From Alphaproteobacteria bacterium (GTDB taxonomy: Bacteria > Pseudomonadota > Alphaproteobacteria > Rhizobiales > Beijerinckiaceae): a DNA stretch of 64,000 bases. This document shows, in pieces, positions 8,428 to 18,247 of this stretch. The stretch is taken from NCBI GenBank assembly GCA_021325385.1, contig JAJPHH010000047.1:1-64000 (forward strand), written 5' to 3'. Every line of letters starts with the position of its first letter. Position 1 is the stretch's first letter. Position numbers and translations under genes: made by a program. The notes below the pieces were generated by a model, which made no database searches, was not told the origin of the DNA, and worked only from the letters and a program-made list of their open reading frames with translations.

Positions 8428-9327
8428 ATGGCTGAACTCGCCAATTCTCTCGTCGCCTTTTCCGATAGCGCCGCGCAACTCGTCGAGAGCGCCGCAAGCA
8501 GCATTGTCGCCGTTCGCGGCGGCGGTCGATGGCCGTCGAGCGGCGTCCATTGGCGGCCGGGCGTAATCGTCACCGCAGAAGAAACCCTGGAAGGAGACGG
8601 GCAGATAACCCTCATCCTTCCAGGAGGGCGCGAGATCGAAGCCTCGCTGGCCGGACGCGACCCGACGACCGATGTCGCGGCGCTTCGTTTTCAACCGGAC
8701 GGGCTGCCGAGCGTGACGACCGCTTCCGCTTCGCTGCGGCCGGGTCAAATCGTCGCCGCCATCGGGAGTCACGACGGCGCCCCCGTCGCCGCGTTCGGCG
8801 CCGTCGCTTATGCCGGCGGGGCCTGGCGCAGCATGCGCGGCGGAGCGATCGACAGCCTCATTCGCCTGGACCTCAACCTCAGCCCGGTCGCCGAGGGCGG
8901 CGCGGTTGTGGACGCTCTTGGACGCGTGGTCGGAATGGCTGTTCTTGGTCCGCGGCGACGTCCTCTTTCCATCCCGACCTCAACGATCGATCGCGCGGTC
9001 GATCAGCTTTTGGCCCGCGGCCATGCGTTTCGCGGTTATCTCGGCGCGGGTCTTCAAAATATCAGGGAGCACGCCCCGCGAGCCTCCGCAGCGCAGGGAC
9101 GCGGGGTTCTCGTGGTCAGCGTCGACCAGGAAGGACCTTCGAAGCGCGCGGGTTTGCTGGTCGGCGATATCGTCGTTGCGTGGAACGGCAAGCCGATCGA
9201 GCGGGTTCGCGACGTCATGCACTTGCTCGGCCCGGAGAGCATCGGATCGTCCGTCGAGTTGAGCGTCACGCGCGGAGGCGCTCCGGTTACGCTCAGGATT
9301 GTCGTCGGCGAAAGACCGGTGACCTAA
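8428..9327 (+). CDS. HtrA/DegP-like pseudoprotease with C-terminal PDZ domain
   Basis: A 299-residue protein with a chymotrypsin-fold domain (about 20-195) and a PDZ domain (about 205-295, including GVLVVSVDQEGPSKRAGL and GDIVVAWNGKPI). The catalytic triad is broken. The usual His position falls in VTAEETLEG, where it is Glu52. Asp82 in PTTDVAAL is kept. The usual GNSGG serine loop reads SPVAEGGAVV, with Glu156 in place of Ser. There is no signal peptide or membrane segment, so it is probably cytoplasmic. It is followed 13 bp later by a LuxR-type regulator. A peptide-sensing or scaffold role is inferred. Confidence 0.75.
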   Translation: MAELANSLVAFSDSAAQLVESAASSIVAVRGGGRWPSSGVHWRPGVIVTAEETLEGDGQITLILPGGREIEASLAGRDPTTDVAALRFQPDGLPSVTTASASLRPGQIVAAIGSHDGAPVAAFGAVAYAGGAWRSMRGGAIDSLIRLDLNLSPVAEGGAVVDALGRVVGMAVLGPRRRPLSIPTSTIDRAVDQLLARGHAFRGYLGAGLQNIREHAPRASAAQGRGVLVVSVDQEGPSKRAGLLVGDIVVAWNGKPIERVRDVMHLLGPESIGSSVELSVTRGGAPVTLRIVVGERPVT

Positions 9328-9340
9328 TCGGACAGCTTTC

Positions 9341-9970
9341 ATGATCGCCGTCGCGGTTCTAGCCAGCGAGCCGGCGTCGCTCGGCGCGCTGGCGCGGTTA
9401 ACGCGGGACGAGCCGTCGTTTGTTTTCGCGGGAAGCGCCGGCGCGCCTGCGGCGCTGCTAGAGTTGGCGGAGATCAGTCAGGTCGACATTGTGCTCGCAG
9501 CGCCGCGCAACGGCGAGCTTTACGACTGGTCGGCCCTATGCGGCCGATTTCGAATGGTCGTGATCCTGGATGACGCCGACGAAAGCGACGATCTCGACGC
9601 GTTCAGGGCTGGCGCTTCGGCGGTTCTGAGGTCCACCGGCGATGGCGCCGCTATTGTCGCTGCAATCACCGCCGTAGCGCATGGTTTAATGGTCGCTCGT
9701 CAGGCGGCGTTCGACGGCGTGCTCGGCGCAGCGCCTTCAGAGCATAGAACATCCGAAAACGACGGCGCGCAGCCGCCTTTGACTCGCCGCGAACGCGAAG
9801 TGCTCGCCGCGATGGCGGATGGATTGTCGAATAAGGCGATCGCCCGTCGGCTCGCCATATCCGTCCATACGGCGAAGTTCCATGTCGCCGCGATCCTCGA
9901 GAAGCTTGGCGCGGACACACGCACGGAAGCCGTGACAAAAGCGGCGCAACGCGGCATTGTGATGCTCTAA
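9341..9970 (+). CDS. LuxR/NarL-type transcriptional regulator with degenerate receiver domain
   Basis: A 209-residue protein. Residues 147-205 form a clear LuxR-family helix-turn-helix (LTRREREVLAAMADGLSNKA, then VHTAKFHVAAILEKLGA). The N-terminal 120 residues have the layout of a response-regulator receiver, but the acidic pair is replaced by AS at residues 8-9, and the phospho-acceptor strand reads VDIVLAAP with no Asp. Control by phosphorylation is therefore unlikely. It is probably co-transcribed with the HtrA-like pseudoprotease, which may provide its input. Targets are unknown. Confidence 0.8.
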   Translation: MIAVAVLASEPASLGALARLTRDEPSFVFAGSAGAPAALLELAEISQVDIVLAAPRNGELYDWSALCGRFRMVVILDDADESDDLDAFRAGASAVLRSTGDGAAIVAAITAVAHGLMVARQAAFDGVLGAAPSEHRTSENDGAQPPLTRREREVLAAMADGLSNKAIARRLAISVHTAKFHVAAILEKLGADTRTEAVTKAAQRGIVML

Positions 9971-10165
9971 ACAAAGCAGCGCAACAACCGAAAAAGCGCC
10001 TGAAATCTAAATTCTTCTGCGGTCTGACAGTACTTGCCGCGTCACTGCGCCGATTGCCGACGCATGCCGCGTCGGACCACGCAGCCATGACATCGCCACA
10101 TTCGCTCTTTCACTGCCAATAAGGTCCCGCAATCGGGGCTTCGTCGATTTCGAAAGGACTTGCTT

Positions 10166-10444
10166 ATGAACGCCGCTGATCTCGCCGCGAAGCTGGCGGA
10201 CCAGAACTCCCTCTCCAAAGATCAAGCCAAGTCTCTTGTCGACGGCCTCGTGAAGGAAATTCTCGAGGCTGTTTCAAGCGGCGAAGAGGTATCGCTCCCG
10301 GGTTTCGGCAAGTTCAAGGTCAAGGAATCGGCGGCGCGCGAAGGCCGCCATCCCTCGACCGGGGAAGTCCTCAAAATCGCCGCGTCGAGAAAGCTCAGCT
10401 TCACGCCGGCCAAAGCTGTTAAGGACCGCCTTAAAACGGCTTAG
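10166..10444 (+). CDS. HU-family nucleoid DNA-binding protein
   Basis: A 92-residue bacterial histone-like protein that bends DNA non-specifically. The N-terminal helix pair starts with NAADLAAKLADQNSL. The beta-arm region contains LPGFGKFKVKESAAREGRHP, the family core, though it ends KLSFTPAKAVKDRL instead of the usual PAFKAGK pattern. The ATG at 10166 follows GAAAGGAC and is preferred to a TTG two codons upstream. It is a single gene between the LuxR-type regulator and a convergent acetyltransferase. Confidence 0.9.
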   Translation: MNAADLAAKLADQNSLSKDQAKSLVDGLVKEILEAVSSGEEVSLPGFGKFKVKESAAREGRHPSTGEVLKIAASRKLSFTPAKAVKDRLKTA

Positions 10445-10538
10445 TGGCGCAGCAGGGTTCTGCAAGCCCCGGTCGAATCGACGCGATCGCAAACCGACCG
10501 ATCGGGATGGTACGAGAGCGGCTCGACTTGCGCGTCGA

Positions 10539-11171
10539 CTAATTTGCCTGATTGTCGGAGTCGCGCTTCGCAGCCGCAAGGCCCCGCGTCGCTCGCGCTT
10601 GTGCGTCGAGCATTGCGATCGCATAGTCGCTCGCGTCGCTCACCGCTTCGCGCCAGATCGAGAAGGCGTCGGCGTGCCGTGCGGTCAGGCGCCCGGTGAT
10701 CTGATTGGCGACGAAATGCATCTCGGCCGAGAATTTGCGCGCCAGGCCCTGCATCGCCCGATTGTCGGCCGAGGTGGTGAAATCGATTTCCGCGATGCGA
10801 CGGACGGCGGCGGCGCGCATCAAGCGTTCGAACAGCTGAACGCCGAGGCCCTGCCGGCGATAGGGGCGCTCGATCGAGAACGCCGCCTCGGCTCGGCTAG
10901 GCGTAGGGAAGAGGGGCGCGCGCGCCTCCGCTGACGTGAGCGGGCGAAGCTCGCCGGCGCCGCGCAATTCGCCATCGACAAAGGCGCCGAAAATCACATC
11001 GCCCGGCGCGAAGCAATGGTCGACGTAACGGTTGACGAATTCGTCGGAGGCGCCGCCATTGAAGCGGTCATGCCGGCTTTCCGGATCGAGACGCAGGAGG
11101 TGGCCGCGGAACAGTTCGCGGTCCGTTTCCCACAAATGGCGGATGGTCGCCCGGGCGCGCTGCTGGTCCAT
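10539..11171 (-). CDS. GNAT-family N-acetyltransferase
   Basis: A 210-residue protein with the acetyl-CoA binding signature RRQGLGVQLFERL at about residues 105-117, followed by FTTSADNRAMQGLARKF, typical of GNAT enzymes related to the acetyltransferase domain of protein acetylases. The ATG at 11171 gives MDQQRARATIRHLWETDREL. The frame extends 23 codons further without family support. The substrate is unknown. It is convergent with HU, and no operon partner is evident. Confidence 0.8.
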   Translation of the reverse strand: MDQQRARATIRHLWETDRELFRGHLLRLDPESRHDRFNGGASDEFVNRYVDHCFAPGDVIFGAFVDGELRGAGELRPLTSAEARAPLFPTPSRAEAAFSIERPYRRQGLGVQLFERLMRAAAVRRIAEIDFTTSADNRAMQGLARKFSAEMHFVANQITGRLTARHADAFSIWREAVSDASDYAIAMLDAQARATRGLAAAKRDSDNQAN

Positions 11172-11293
11172 GAAGGCTTCTCCAAAATCGGAAACCCTCC
11201 CGATCCCGCCGGGATATGGCGTCTTTCCGCCGGAACGCAAAGCCGCCGCGCCGCATGGCTGAGCCGCCTGCGGAGAAGGACCGCCTCCTCTTT

Positions 11294-12274
11294 TCAGGCG
11301 CCCAGTTTCAGGATCACCTTGCCCAGAGCCTCGCGGCGAGCGATCGCGCCGAACGCGTCGCGGAACGATTCGAGCGGGTAGACGGCGTGGACATGGGCCG
11401 AGATCGCGCCGCTCGCGGCGTCGGCCAGCAATTCGGCCATATTGCGCCGATGCGTCTCGGGCTCGCGGTTGAGGAATTCGCCCCAGAACACGCCGCGGAT
11501 GTCGCAGCCTTTGAGCAGAACAAGGTTCAAAGGCGGCTTCGGAAACTCGCCGGAGGCGAAGCCGATGACCAAGAGCCGGCCTTTCCAGGCGAGCGAACGC
11601 AAAGCCGATTCGGTCAAGCCGCCGCCGACCGGGTCATAGACGACATCGACGCCGCGCCCGTCCGTCAAACGCTTGAGCTCGGCTCGCAGATCGCTCGAAG
11701 CATAGTTGATCGTCTCCGCGGCGCCGAAAGAGCGCACGAATTTCAGCTTCTCGTCGGATGAAGCGCAGGCGATGACCCGCGCGCCGAGCCGCGCGCCGAG
11801 TTCGACCGCGGCGAGGCCGACCCCGCCCGAAGCGCCGAGCACGACCAGCGTCTCGCCGGGCTTCAAATCGGCGCGCTGCTTCAGCGCATGCAGCGTCGTA
11901 CCATAGGTGATGGTCAGGCCAGCCGCCTTCTCGTCCGACAGACCGTCCGGAATGGCGACGAGGCGGTCGATCGGGCAGACGAGCCTTTCGCGCGCGCAGC
12001 CGAAGCCGGTATAGCCGAGCACGCGATCGCCAGGCTTGAAGCCCGTCGCGCCGGGGCCGAGCGCGAGGACGCGGCCCGAAAATTCCGCCGCGGGCGAGAA
12101 GGGCAGCGGCGGCTTCGCCTGATACTTGTTCTCGATGACGAGCAAGTCGAAGAAATTCAAGCCGGCGAAGCCGATTTCGACCAGCGCCTCGCCCTCGCTC
12201 GGGCTCGGCTCGGGCAGATCGGCGATCTTCAGTTTCTCCGGCGGGCCGTAATCATCGCAAATAAGGGCTTTCAT
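11294..12274 (-). CDS. NADPH:quinone oxidoreductase family (zinc-free MDR)
   Basis: A 326-residue medium-chain dehydrogenase/reductase. An N-terminal GroES-like domain carries EVALVEIGFAGLNFFDLL-type residues, and the Rossmann motif is GASGGVGLAAVELGARLGA. The Cys/His set of the structural zinc lobe of alcohol dehydrogenases is absent, which places it with quinone oxidoreductases or enoyl reductases. It probably reduces quinones or enones with NADPH in the cytoplasm. The gene stands alone, divergent from the IalB-family gene. Confidence 0.85.
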   Translation of the reverse strand: MKALICDDYGPPEKLKIADLPEPSPSEGEALVEIGFAGLNFFDLLVIENKYQAKPPLPFSPAAEFSGRVLALGPGATGFKPGDRVLGYTGFGCARERLVCPIDRLVAIPDGLSDEKAAGLTITYGTTLHALKQRADLKPGETLVVLGASGGVGLAAVELGARLGARVIACASSDEKLKFVRSFGAAETINYASSDLRAELKRLTDGRGVDVVYDPVGGGLTESALRSLAWKGRLLVIGFASGEFPKPPLNLVLLKGCDIRGVFWGEFLNREPETHRRNMAELLADAASGAISAHVHAVYPLESFRDAFGAIARREALGKVILKLGA

Positions 12275-12430
12275 CGAAGGCCTCGGCGAGGTTAATTCTC
12301 CTTAAGGAAAGAAGCTTTACAAGCTCATTGTCCCTGTTGGCCAGGGGCCGGGGCAGTCAGAATTCCGCCCCGATCGTTGCTATCTTGAGGCGCGGCCTGA
12401 GCTTTTCGGCCGCCGGAGTACATTCGAACC

Positions 12431-13183
12431 ATGATTCGCTTCGCGTTTTCGCCCGTTTTGATCGCAGCGGCGATCTTCGCCGTCGCGGCGGCGGGGCCGG
12501 CTCTGGCTCAACAGAATTCGACCGGCGACGACCAGCAGAATTCAACCTCCGCTGACGCCAAGCACAAGAAGACCGCCGCTAGGGAGCATTCGGCCAAGGA
12601 AAAGGACAAGACCGCCGCTAGGGAGCATTCGGCCAAGGAAAAGGACAAGACCGCGGAGAAGGACAAAGCCGACGGCAAGCCGCTCCTCGTCGCCAGCTTC
12701 GGCGATTGGGGCGTCTATCAGAGCCAGGCGGCCAAGGGCCGCGTTTGCTACACTTTGGCGCAGCCTAAGAACCGCGAGCCCGCGGATCTGAAGCGCGACC
12801 CGGCCTACGCCTTCATCTCCGACCGCCCGGCCGAGGGCGTGCGTAACGAAGTCTCCTTCATCATGGGCTTTGACGTCGCCAATCCGCCGGAGACCGCCGA
12901 CGAGGAAGGCGATAAGGCCGAGAAGGGCAAGAAAAGGAAGCCGGTGATCAAAGGCGCGACCGCCACGGTCGGCGATCAGACCTTCGATCTTCTCGCCAAG
13001 TCCGCCAATCTCTGGGTCAAGAACGCGGCCAAGGAAGGCCAGCTCGTCGACGAGATGAAGAAGGGCGCCAAGCTCGAAGTCAGAGCCATGTCCAAGAAGG
13101 GCAATCTGACCACCGACACTTACTCGCTCGCCGGCTTCTCGCAGGCGATGGAGCGCGTGCTCAAGGATTGCTCGGGCAAGTAG
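12431..13183 (+). CDS. Invasion-associated locus B (IalB) family periplasmic protein
   Basis: A 250-residue exported protein with a cleavable signal peptide (about 1-26, ending GPALAQ). A lysine- and glutamate-rich linker (about 35-75) follows, then the IalB domain with SFGDWGVYQSQ, GRVCYTLAQPK and VSFIMGFD. The C-terminal half carries a further charged insert (EEGDKAEKGKKRK). The family is named from Bartonella but is widespread in non-pathogenic Hyphomicrobiales, so the name does not imply invasion. The linker contains an exact tandem duplication. Confidence 0.85.
   Translation: MIRFAFSPVLIAAAIFAVAAAGPALAQQNSTGDDQQNSTSADAKHKKTAAREHSAKEKDKTAAREHSAKEKDKTAEKDKADGKPLLVASFGDWGVYQSQAAKGRVCYTLAQPKNREPADLKRDPAYAFISDRPAEGVRNEVSFIMGFDVANPPETADEEGDKAEKGKKRKPVIKGATATVGDQTFDLLAKSANLWVKNAAKEGQLVDEMKKGAKLEVRAMSKKGNLTTDTYSLAGFSQAMERVLKDCSGK
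12569..12646 (+). repeat. Two exact 39-bp tandem repeats inside the IalB-family gene
   Basis: The 39-bp unit occurs twice back to back with no mismatch, encoding KTAAREHSAKEKD twice. A third, degenerate start (KTAEKD) follows. The array lies in the charged linker between the signal peptide and the IalB domain and keeps the reading frame. Perfect identity suggests a recent slippage duplication and a length-variable linker. Confidence 0.9.
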
Positions 13184-13193
13184 GCTTCGCGGC

Positions 13194-13943
13194 TCAGATC
13201 CTTTTCGCGGCCATCATGTAGTTGACGCTGGCGTCGCGCGACAGGCGCCAGTTCCGGCGCAGCGGATCGTAGATGACGCCAGTGCGCGCGACCTCGCGGC
13301 AGCCGGCGGCGCGGCAGGCCTCCTCCAATTCCTCCGGTGTGACGAATTGCTCCCATCGGTGCGTCCCTTTCGGGACCCAGCCGAGCACATATTCCGCGCC
13401 GATGATCGCCAGGACGAAGCTCCGGAAGGTACGGTTCAGGGTCGAGGCCGCAAACAGCCCGCCGGGCCTGACCAGCCCGCAGGCGGTCTTGACGAAGCTC
13501 TTATGGTCGGCGACGTGCTCGACCACCTCCATGGCGAGCACGGCGTCGAAACGCCTCTCTTCGGCGGCGATCTCTTCGAGGGTCGCCGCCCGGTAGACGA
13601 GGCTGGCGCCCGTCTCTTCGGCGTGGCGGCGGGCGATTTCGATATTGCCCGGGGCGGGGTCGACGCCCACCACCTCGGCCCCGAGCCGCGCCAGCGGCTC
13701 GCTCAGCAGGCCGGCGCCGCAGCCGATGTCGAGAACGGCAAGGCCGCCGAGCGGCCCCGCCTCCGCCGGCGATGGCCGCAGGACCCGGATCATGATGTCG
13801 CGCAGCCAGGCCAGGCGCAACGGATTGATCTGGTGCAGCGCGCGCATCGAGCCGGCCGGGTCCCACCAGTCCTCGCCGAGAGCCTCGAACCGGGCGACCT
13901 CGTCCGGATCGACGCTGGACGGCGGAGCGTTGGCGGCGATCAT
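13194..13943 (-). CDS. ubiG: Ubiquinone biosynthesis O-methyltransferase UbiG
   Basis: A 249-residue SAM-dependent methyltransferase performing both O-methylations in ubiquinone synthesis. The SAM-binding motif is VLDIGCGAGLLSEPLARLGA. The family N-terminus DPDEVARFEALGEDWWDPAG and the segment FAASTLNRTFRSF, typical of UbiG, are present. It is convergent with the IalB gene and divergent from lysC, a common arrangement in Hyphomicrobiales. Confidence 0.93.
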   Translation of the reverse strand: MIAANAPPSSVDPDEVARFEALGEDWWDPAGSMRALHQINPLRLAWLRDIMIRVLRPSPAEAGPLGGLAVLDIGCGAGLLSEPLARLGAEVVGVDPAPGNIEIARRHAEETGASLVYRAATLEEIAAEERRFDAVLAMEVVEHVADHKSFVKTACGLVRPGGLFAASTLNRTFRSFVLAIIGAEYVLGWVPKGTHRWEQFVTPEELEEACRAAGCREVARTGVIYDPLRRNWRLSRDASVNYMMAAKRI

Positions 13944-14073
13944 GCTGGTCCCTGGCCTCGGCGTTTGAGCGCTGGGCGGGCCGTTGACGCGGCCCGCTCG
14001 CGCCCTCTATACGCCCGCTTTCGGAACAGCGCGACCGGGCTCGCGCCATGCGAGTTGAAGGGGCTTCGAAGCC

Positions 14074-15312
14074 TTGTCGCGTCTGGTGATGAAATTCGGC
14101 GGCACGTCGGTCGCCAATATCGAGCGCATCCGTAATGTCGCCCGTCACGTCAAACGCGAGCGCGACGCCGGTGCCGAAATCGCGGTGGTGGTCTCGGCCA
14201 TGTCGGGCAAGACGAACGAGCTCGTCGCCTGGTGCGCCGAGGCGGCGCCGCTTTACGATCCCGCCGAATACGACGCGATCGTCGCCTCCGGCGAACTGGT
14301 CACCGCCGGGCTGCTCGCCATCATCCTGAAGGATTCCGGCATTCCGGCCCGCTCTTGGCAGGGCTGGCAAATCCCGATCTTAACCGACGACGCCCATGGC
14401 GTGGCGCGGATCGCCGGCATCGACAGCGCCGGCCTGCTCGCCGGCTTCTCGCGCGGCGAGGTCGCGGTCGTCGCCGGCTTCCAGGGGCTGCACCAGCCGA
14501 CGAACCGCGTCACGACGCTCGGCCGCGGCGGCTCTGATACGAGCGCGGTTGCGCTGGCGGCTGCGATCAAGGCCGATCGCTGCGACATCTATACCGACGT
14601 CGACGGCGTCTACACGACCGATCCGCGCATCGTCCCTAAGGCGCGCCGGCTGGAGAAGGTCGCCTTCGAAGAAATGCTGGAAATGGCCTCGCTCGGGGCC
14701 AAGGTGCTGCAGGTCCGCTCGGTCGAATTGGCGATGATGCGCAAGGTCAAGACCTATGTGCGCTCCTCTTTCGACGATCCCCTGAAGCCGAATCCAGGCA
14801 CGCTCATTTGCGACGAGGAGGATATCGTGGAGCAGCAGATCGTCACCGGCATCGCTTACTCCACCGACGAAGCGCAGATCACTTTGCGCCGCGTCGCCGA
14901 CAAGCCGGGCGTCGCCGCGGCGATTTTTGTGCCGCTCGCCGAGGCCAACATCAATGTCGACATGATCATCCAGGTCGTCTCGGACGATACGACCACGACC
15001 GACATCACCTTCACCGTGCCGAGCGCCGAATTCCTGCGCGCCAAGACCATCCTCGAAGAGCGCCGCGGCGCGATCGGCTATTCCTCGCTGCAAGGCGCCG
15101 AGGACGTGGTCAAGGTCTCGGCGATCGGCGTCGGCATGCGCAGCCATGCCGGCGTCGCCGCCAAAGCCTTCAAGGCGCTCGCCGAGAAGGGGATCAACAT
15201 CCGGGCGATCACCACCTCCGAGATCAAGTTTTCGGTGCTGATCGACGCCGCTTATACCGAGCTGGCGGTGCGCACGCTGCACTCGCTCTATGGGCTCGAC
15301 GCGGCGGCGTAA
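14074..15312 (+). CDS. lysC: Aspartate kinase
   Basis: A 412-residue aspartokinase for the first step of the lysine, threonine and methionine pathway. The kinase domain opens LVMKFGGTSVANIERIR and includes GRGGSDTSAVALAAAI. Two ACT domains occupy the C-terminal 150 residues and would give feedback control. The TTG at 14074 (SRLVMKFGG follows) matches the family N-terminus and has GAAGGGG upstream. The ATG at 14089 is a shorter alternative. dapB, encoding a later step of lysine synthesis, lies about 7 kb downstream. Confidence 0.93.
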   Translation: MSRLVMKFGGTSVANIERIRNVARHVKRERDAGAEIAVVVSAMSGKTNELVAWCAEAAPLYDPAEYDAIVASGELVTAGLLAIILKDSGIPARSWQGWQIPILTDDAHGVARIAGIDSAGLLAGFSRGEVAVVAGFQGLHQPTNRVTTLGRGGSDTSAVALAAAIKADRCDIYTDVDGVYTTDPRIVPKARRLEKVAFEEMLEMASLGAKVLQVRSVELAMMRKVKTYVRSSFDDPLKPNPGTLICDEEDIVEQQIVTGIAYSTDEAQITLRRVADKPGVAAAIFVPLAEANINVDMIIQVVSDDTTTTDITFTVPSAEFLRAKTILEERRGAIGYSSLQGAEDVVKVSAIGVGMRSHAGVAAKAFKALAEKGINIRAITTSEIKFSVLIDAAYTELAVRTLHSLYGLDAAA

Positions 15313-15337
15313 TCCAAGATGGAGCGTCTGGATACGT

Positions 15338-15634
15338 TTACCCGACGCGTGCGCGCGCTGCATCACGGACGCTGTGGATGACGACCTCAGCCGCAGATAT
15401 CCGGTAGAAGATCACATAAGGATAGGGATTGGCGACGACCCGCCGCACATCGCCTTGATCAGTAGTCTGGCCGGCGCTCGGATGCTCCGCGAGAAGCCTA
15501 ACTACGGCTGTAATCCGGCCCATGACTTTTTGCGCTCCATTCGGCGAGCGCTCCTCGATATAGTCGAGGATTGAGTCAAGCTGGCGCGGAGCCCTGCGGG
15601 TGTAGCGGACCCTCACAGGCCATGCTTCGCCCAA
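15338..15634 (-). CDS. RelE/ParE-family toxin
   Basis: A 98-residue protein with the ParE fold pattern: RYTRRAPRQLDSILDYIEE helix, then RVVANPYPYVIFYRI and VVIHSVRDAAR strands. ParE toxins poison DNA gyrase and RelE toxins cleave mRNA; the residues visible favour ParE. Its start lies inside the end of the antitoxin gene (22-bp overlap), the usual translational coupling. It is encoded antisense-side between lysC and dnaK, with only 25 bp from the lysC stop. Confidence 0.85.
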   Translation of the reverse strand: MGEAWPVRVRYTRRAPRQLDSILDYIEERSPNGAQKVMGRITAVVRLLAEHPSAGQTTDQGDVRRVVANPYPYVIFYRISAAEVVIHSVRDAARARVG

Positions 15635-15840
15635 ATTGCGCGGATTTCCTCATCCGTCGCGAACTCGCCGCGCTCAGCTTCGGCGAGAGAGGCTTCGATA
15701 TCGGCTCTTTCTTCAGGGGTAAGTTCATAGGGCGCTTGCTCGCCGCCCGCAAATTCCAACAACATCCGCGCGAGTTCGTCTTGCACGTCGTCCGGCAAAG
15801 CCGAAACCGTGGCTATGGCCTGTTCGAAGAGCTTGATCAT
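15613..15840 (-). CDS. Antitoxin of the ParE-type module
   Basis: A 75-residue acidic protein that begins MIKLFEQAIATVSALPDDVQ and ends FATDEEIRAIWAKHGL, as in many short antitoxins paired with ParE toxins. It overlaps the toxin start. No typical DNA-binding domain is obvious, so autoregulation is uncertain. A TATAGT hexamer lies only six bases upstream of the ATG, so the transcript could be leaderless. Confidence 0.75.
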   Translation of the reverse strand: MIKLFEQAIATVSALPDDVQDELARMLLEFAGGEQAPYELTPEERADIEASLAEAERGEFATDEEIRAIWAKHGL

Positions 15841-15988
15841 AACTCAACTATAACGCATTCCGATGCGGCGCGCAGCCATAGCCCAACGCGCCGATCGGCG
15901 AACCCGGCGGGGTCTGCGATCCGACCGCCTCTCACGGAAAGGCTGCAAAATTCTGCGCTCTTCCGCCCAAATCCCGCCCCTTCCGCGC

Positions 15989-16017
15989 CTTGCGCCCCCT
16001 AAGGCCCCCTCTTATAT
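15989..16017 (+). promoter_or_regulatory. Probable heat-shock (sigma-32) promoter of dnaK
   Basis: CTTG at 15989 and CTTATAT at 16011, separated by 18 bases, match the alphaproteobacterial RpoH consensus CTTG-N17/18-CYTATNT. They lie about 150 bp upstream of the dnaK ATG, in a 327-bp gap (15841-16167) that otherwise holds no recognisable gene. The gap also contains the antitoxin promoter side. No CIRCE inverted repeat was seen. Confidence 0.7.
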
Positions 16018-16167
16018 ACGCGCCAGACCGCGGGACTCCCGCGGAAATCGACATTGTTTATCGGGGACCGGGCGGTTCGCGGCGGTCGGAACGACCGTCG
16101 GATCGAGCCCTCCTTGGGCCAGGCAGCTTCGGGGCCGGCGGTTCCGCGAAGAAAGGGATGAACGGCA

Positions 16168-18072
<1,905 letters not shown>

Positions 18073-18077
18073 TCTTT

Positions 18078-18110
18078 GGGACGGCGGCTCAGGCCGCCGT
18101 CCCTTTCTTT
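18078..18110 (+). terminator. Intrinsic terminator after dnaK
   Basis: A perfect 11-bp stem (GGGACGGCGGC with GCCGCCGTCCC) around a TCAG loop is followed by TTTCTTT. It begins five bases after the dnaK stop. It would end or attenuate dnaK transcripts before dnaJ, so dnaJ may be expressed less or from its own promoter. Confidence 0.9.
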
Positions 18111-18247
18111 AGCGAGCCGGTCGCGCTGCGGCGAGGGGCTGAGGCGACTTCCACCTTTTCATTGGAGCGAATATCTTAATGGATGGACGCTTAAGAAGGG
18201 CGGACTTAAGTATGGCGGCGGGCCGCCGCGACGGGGCGCCTTAAGCG

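Noticed and set aside
13944-14073. Lysine riboswitch upstream of lysC
   Set aside because: The 130-bp gap shared with divergent ubiG shows no conserved L-box segments, and this class is not expected in alphaproteobacteria.
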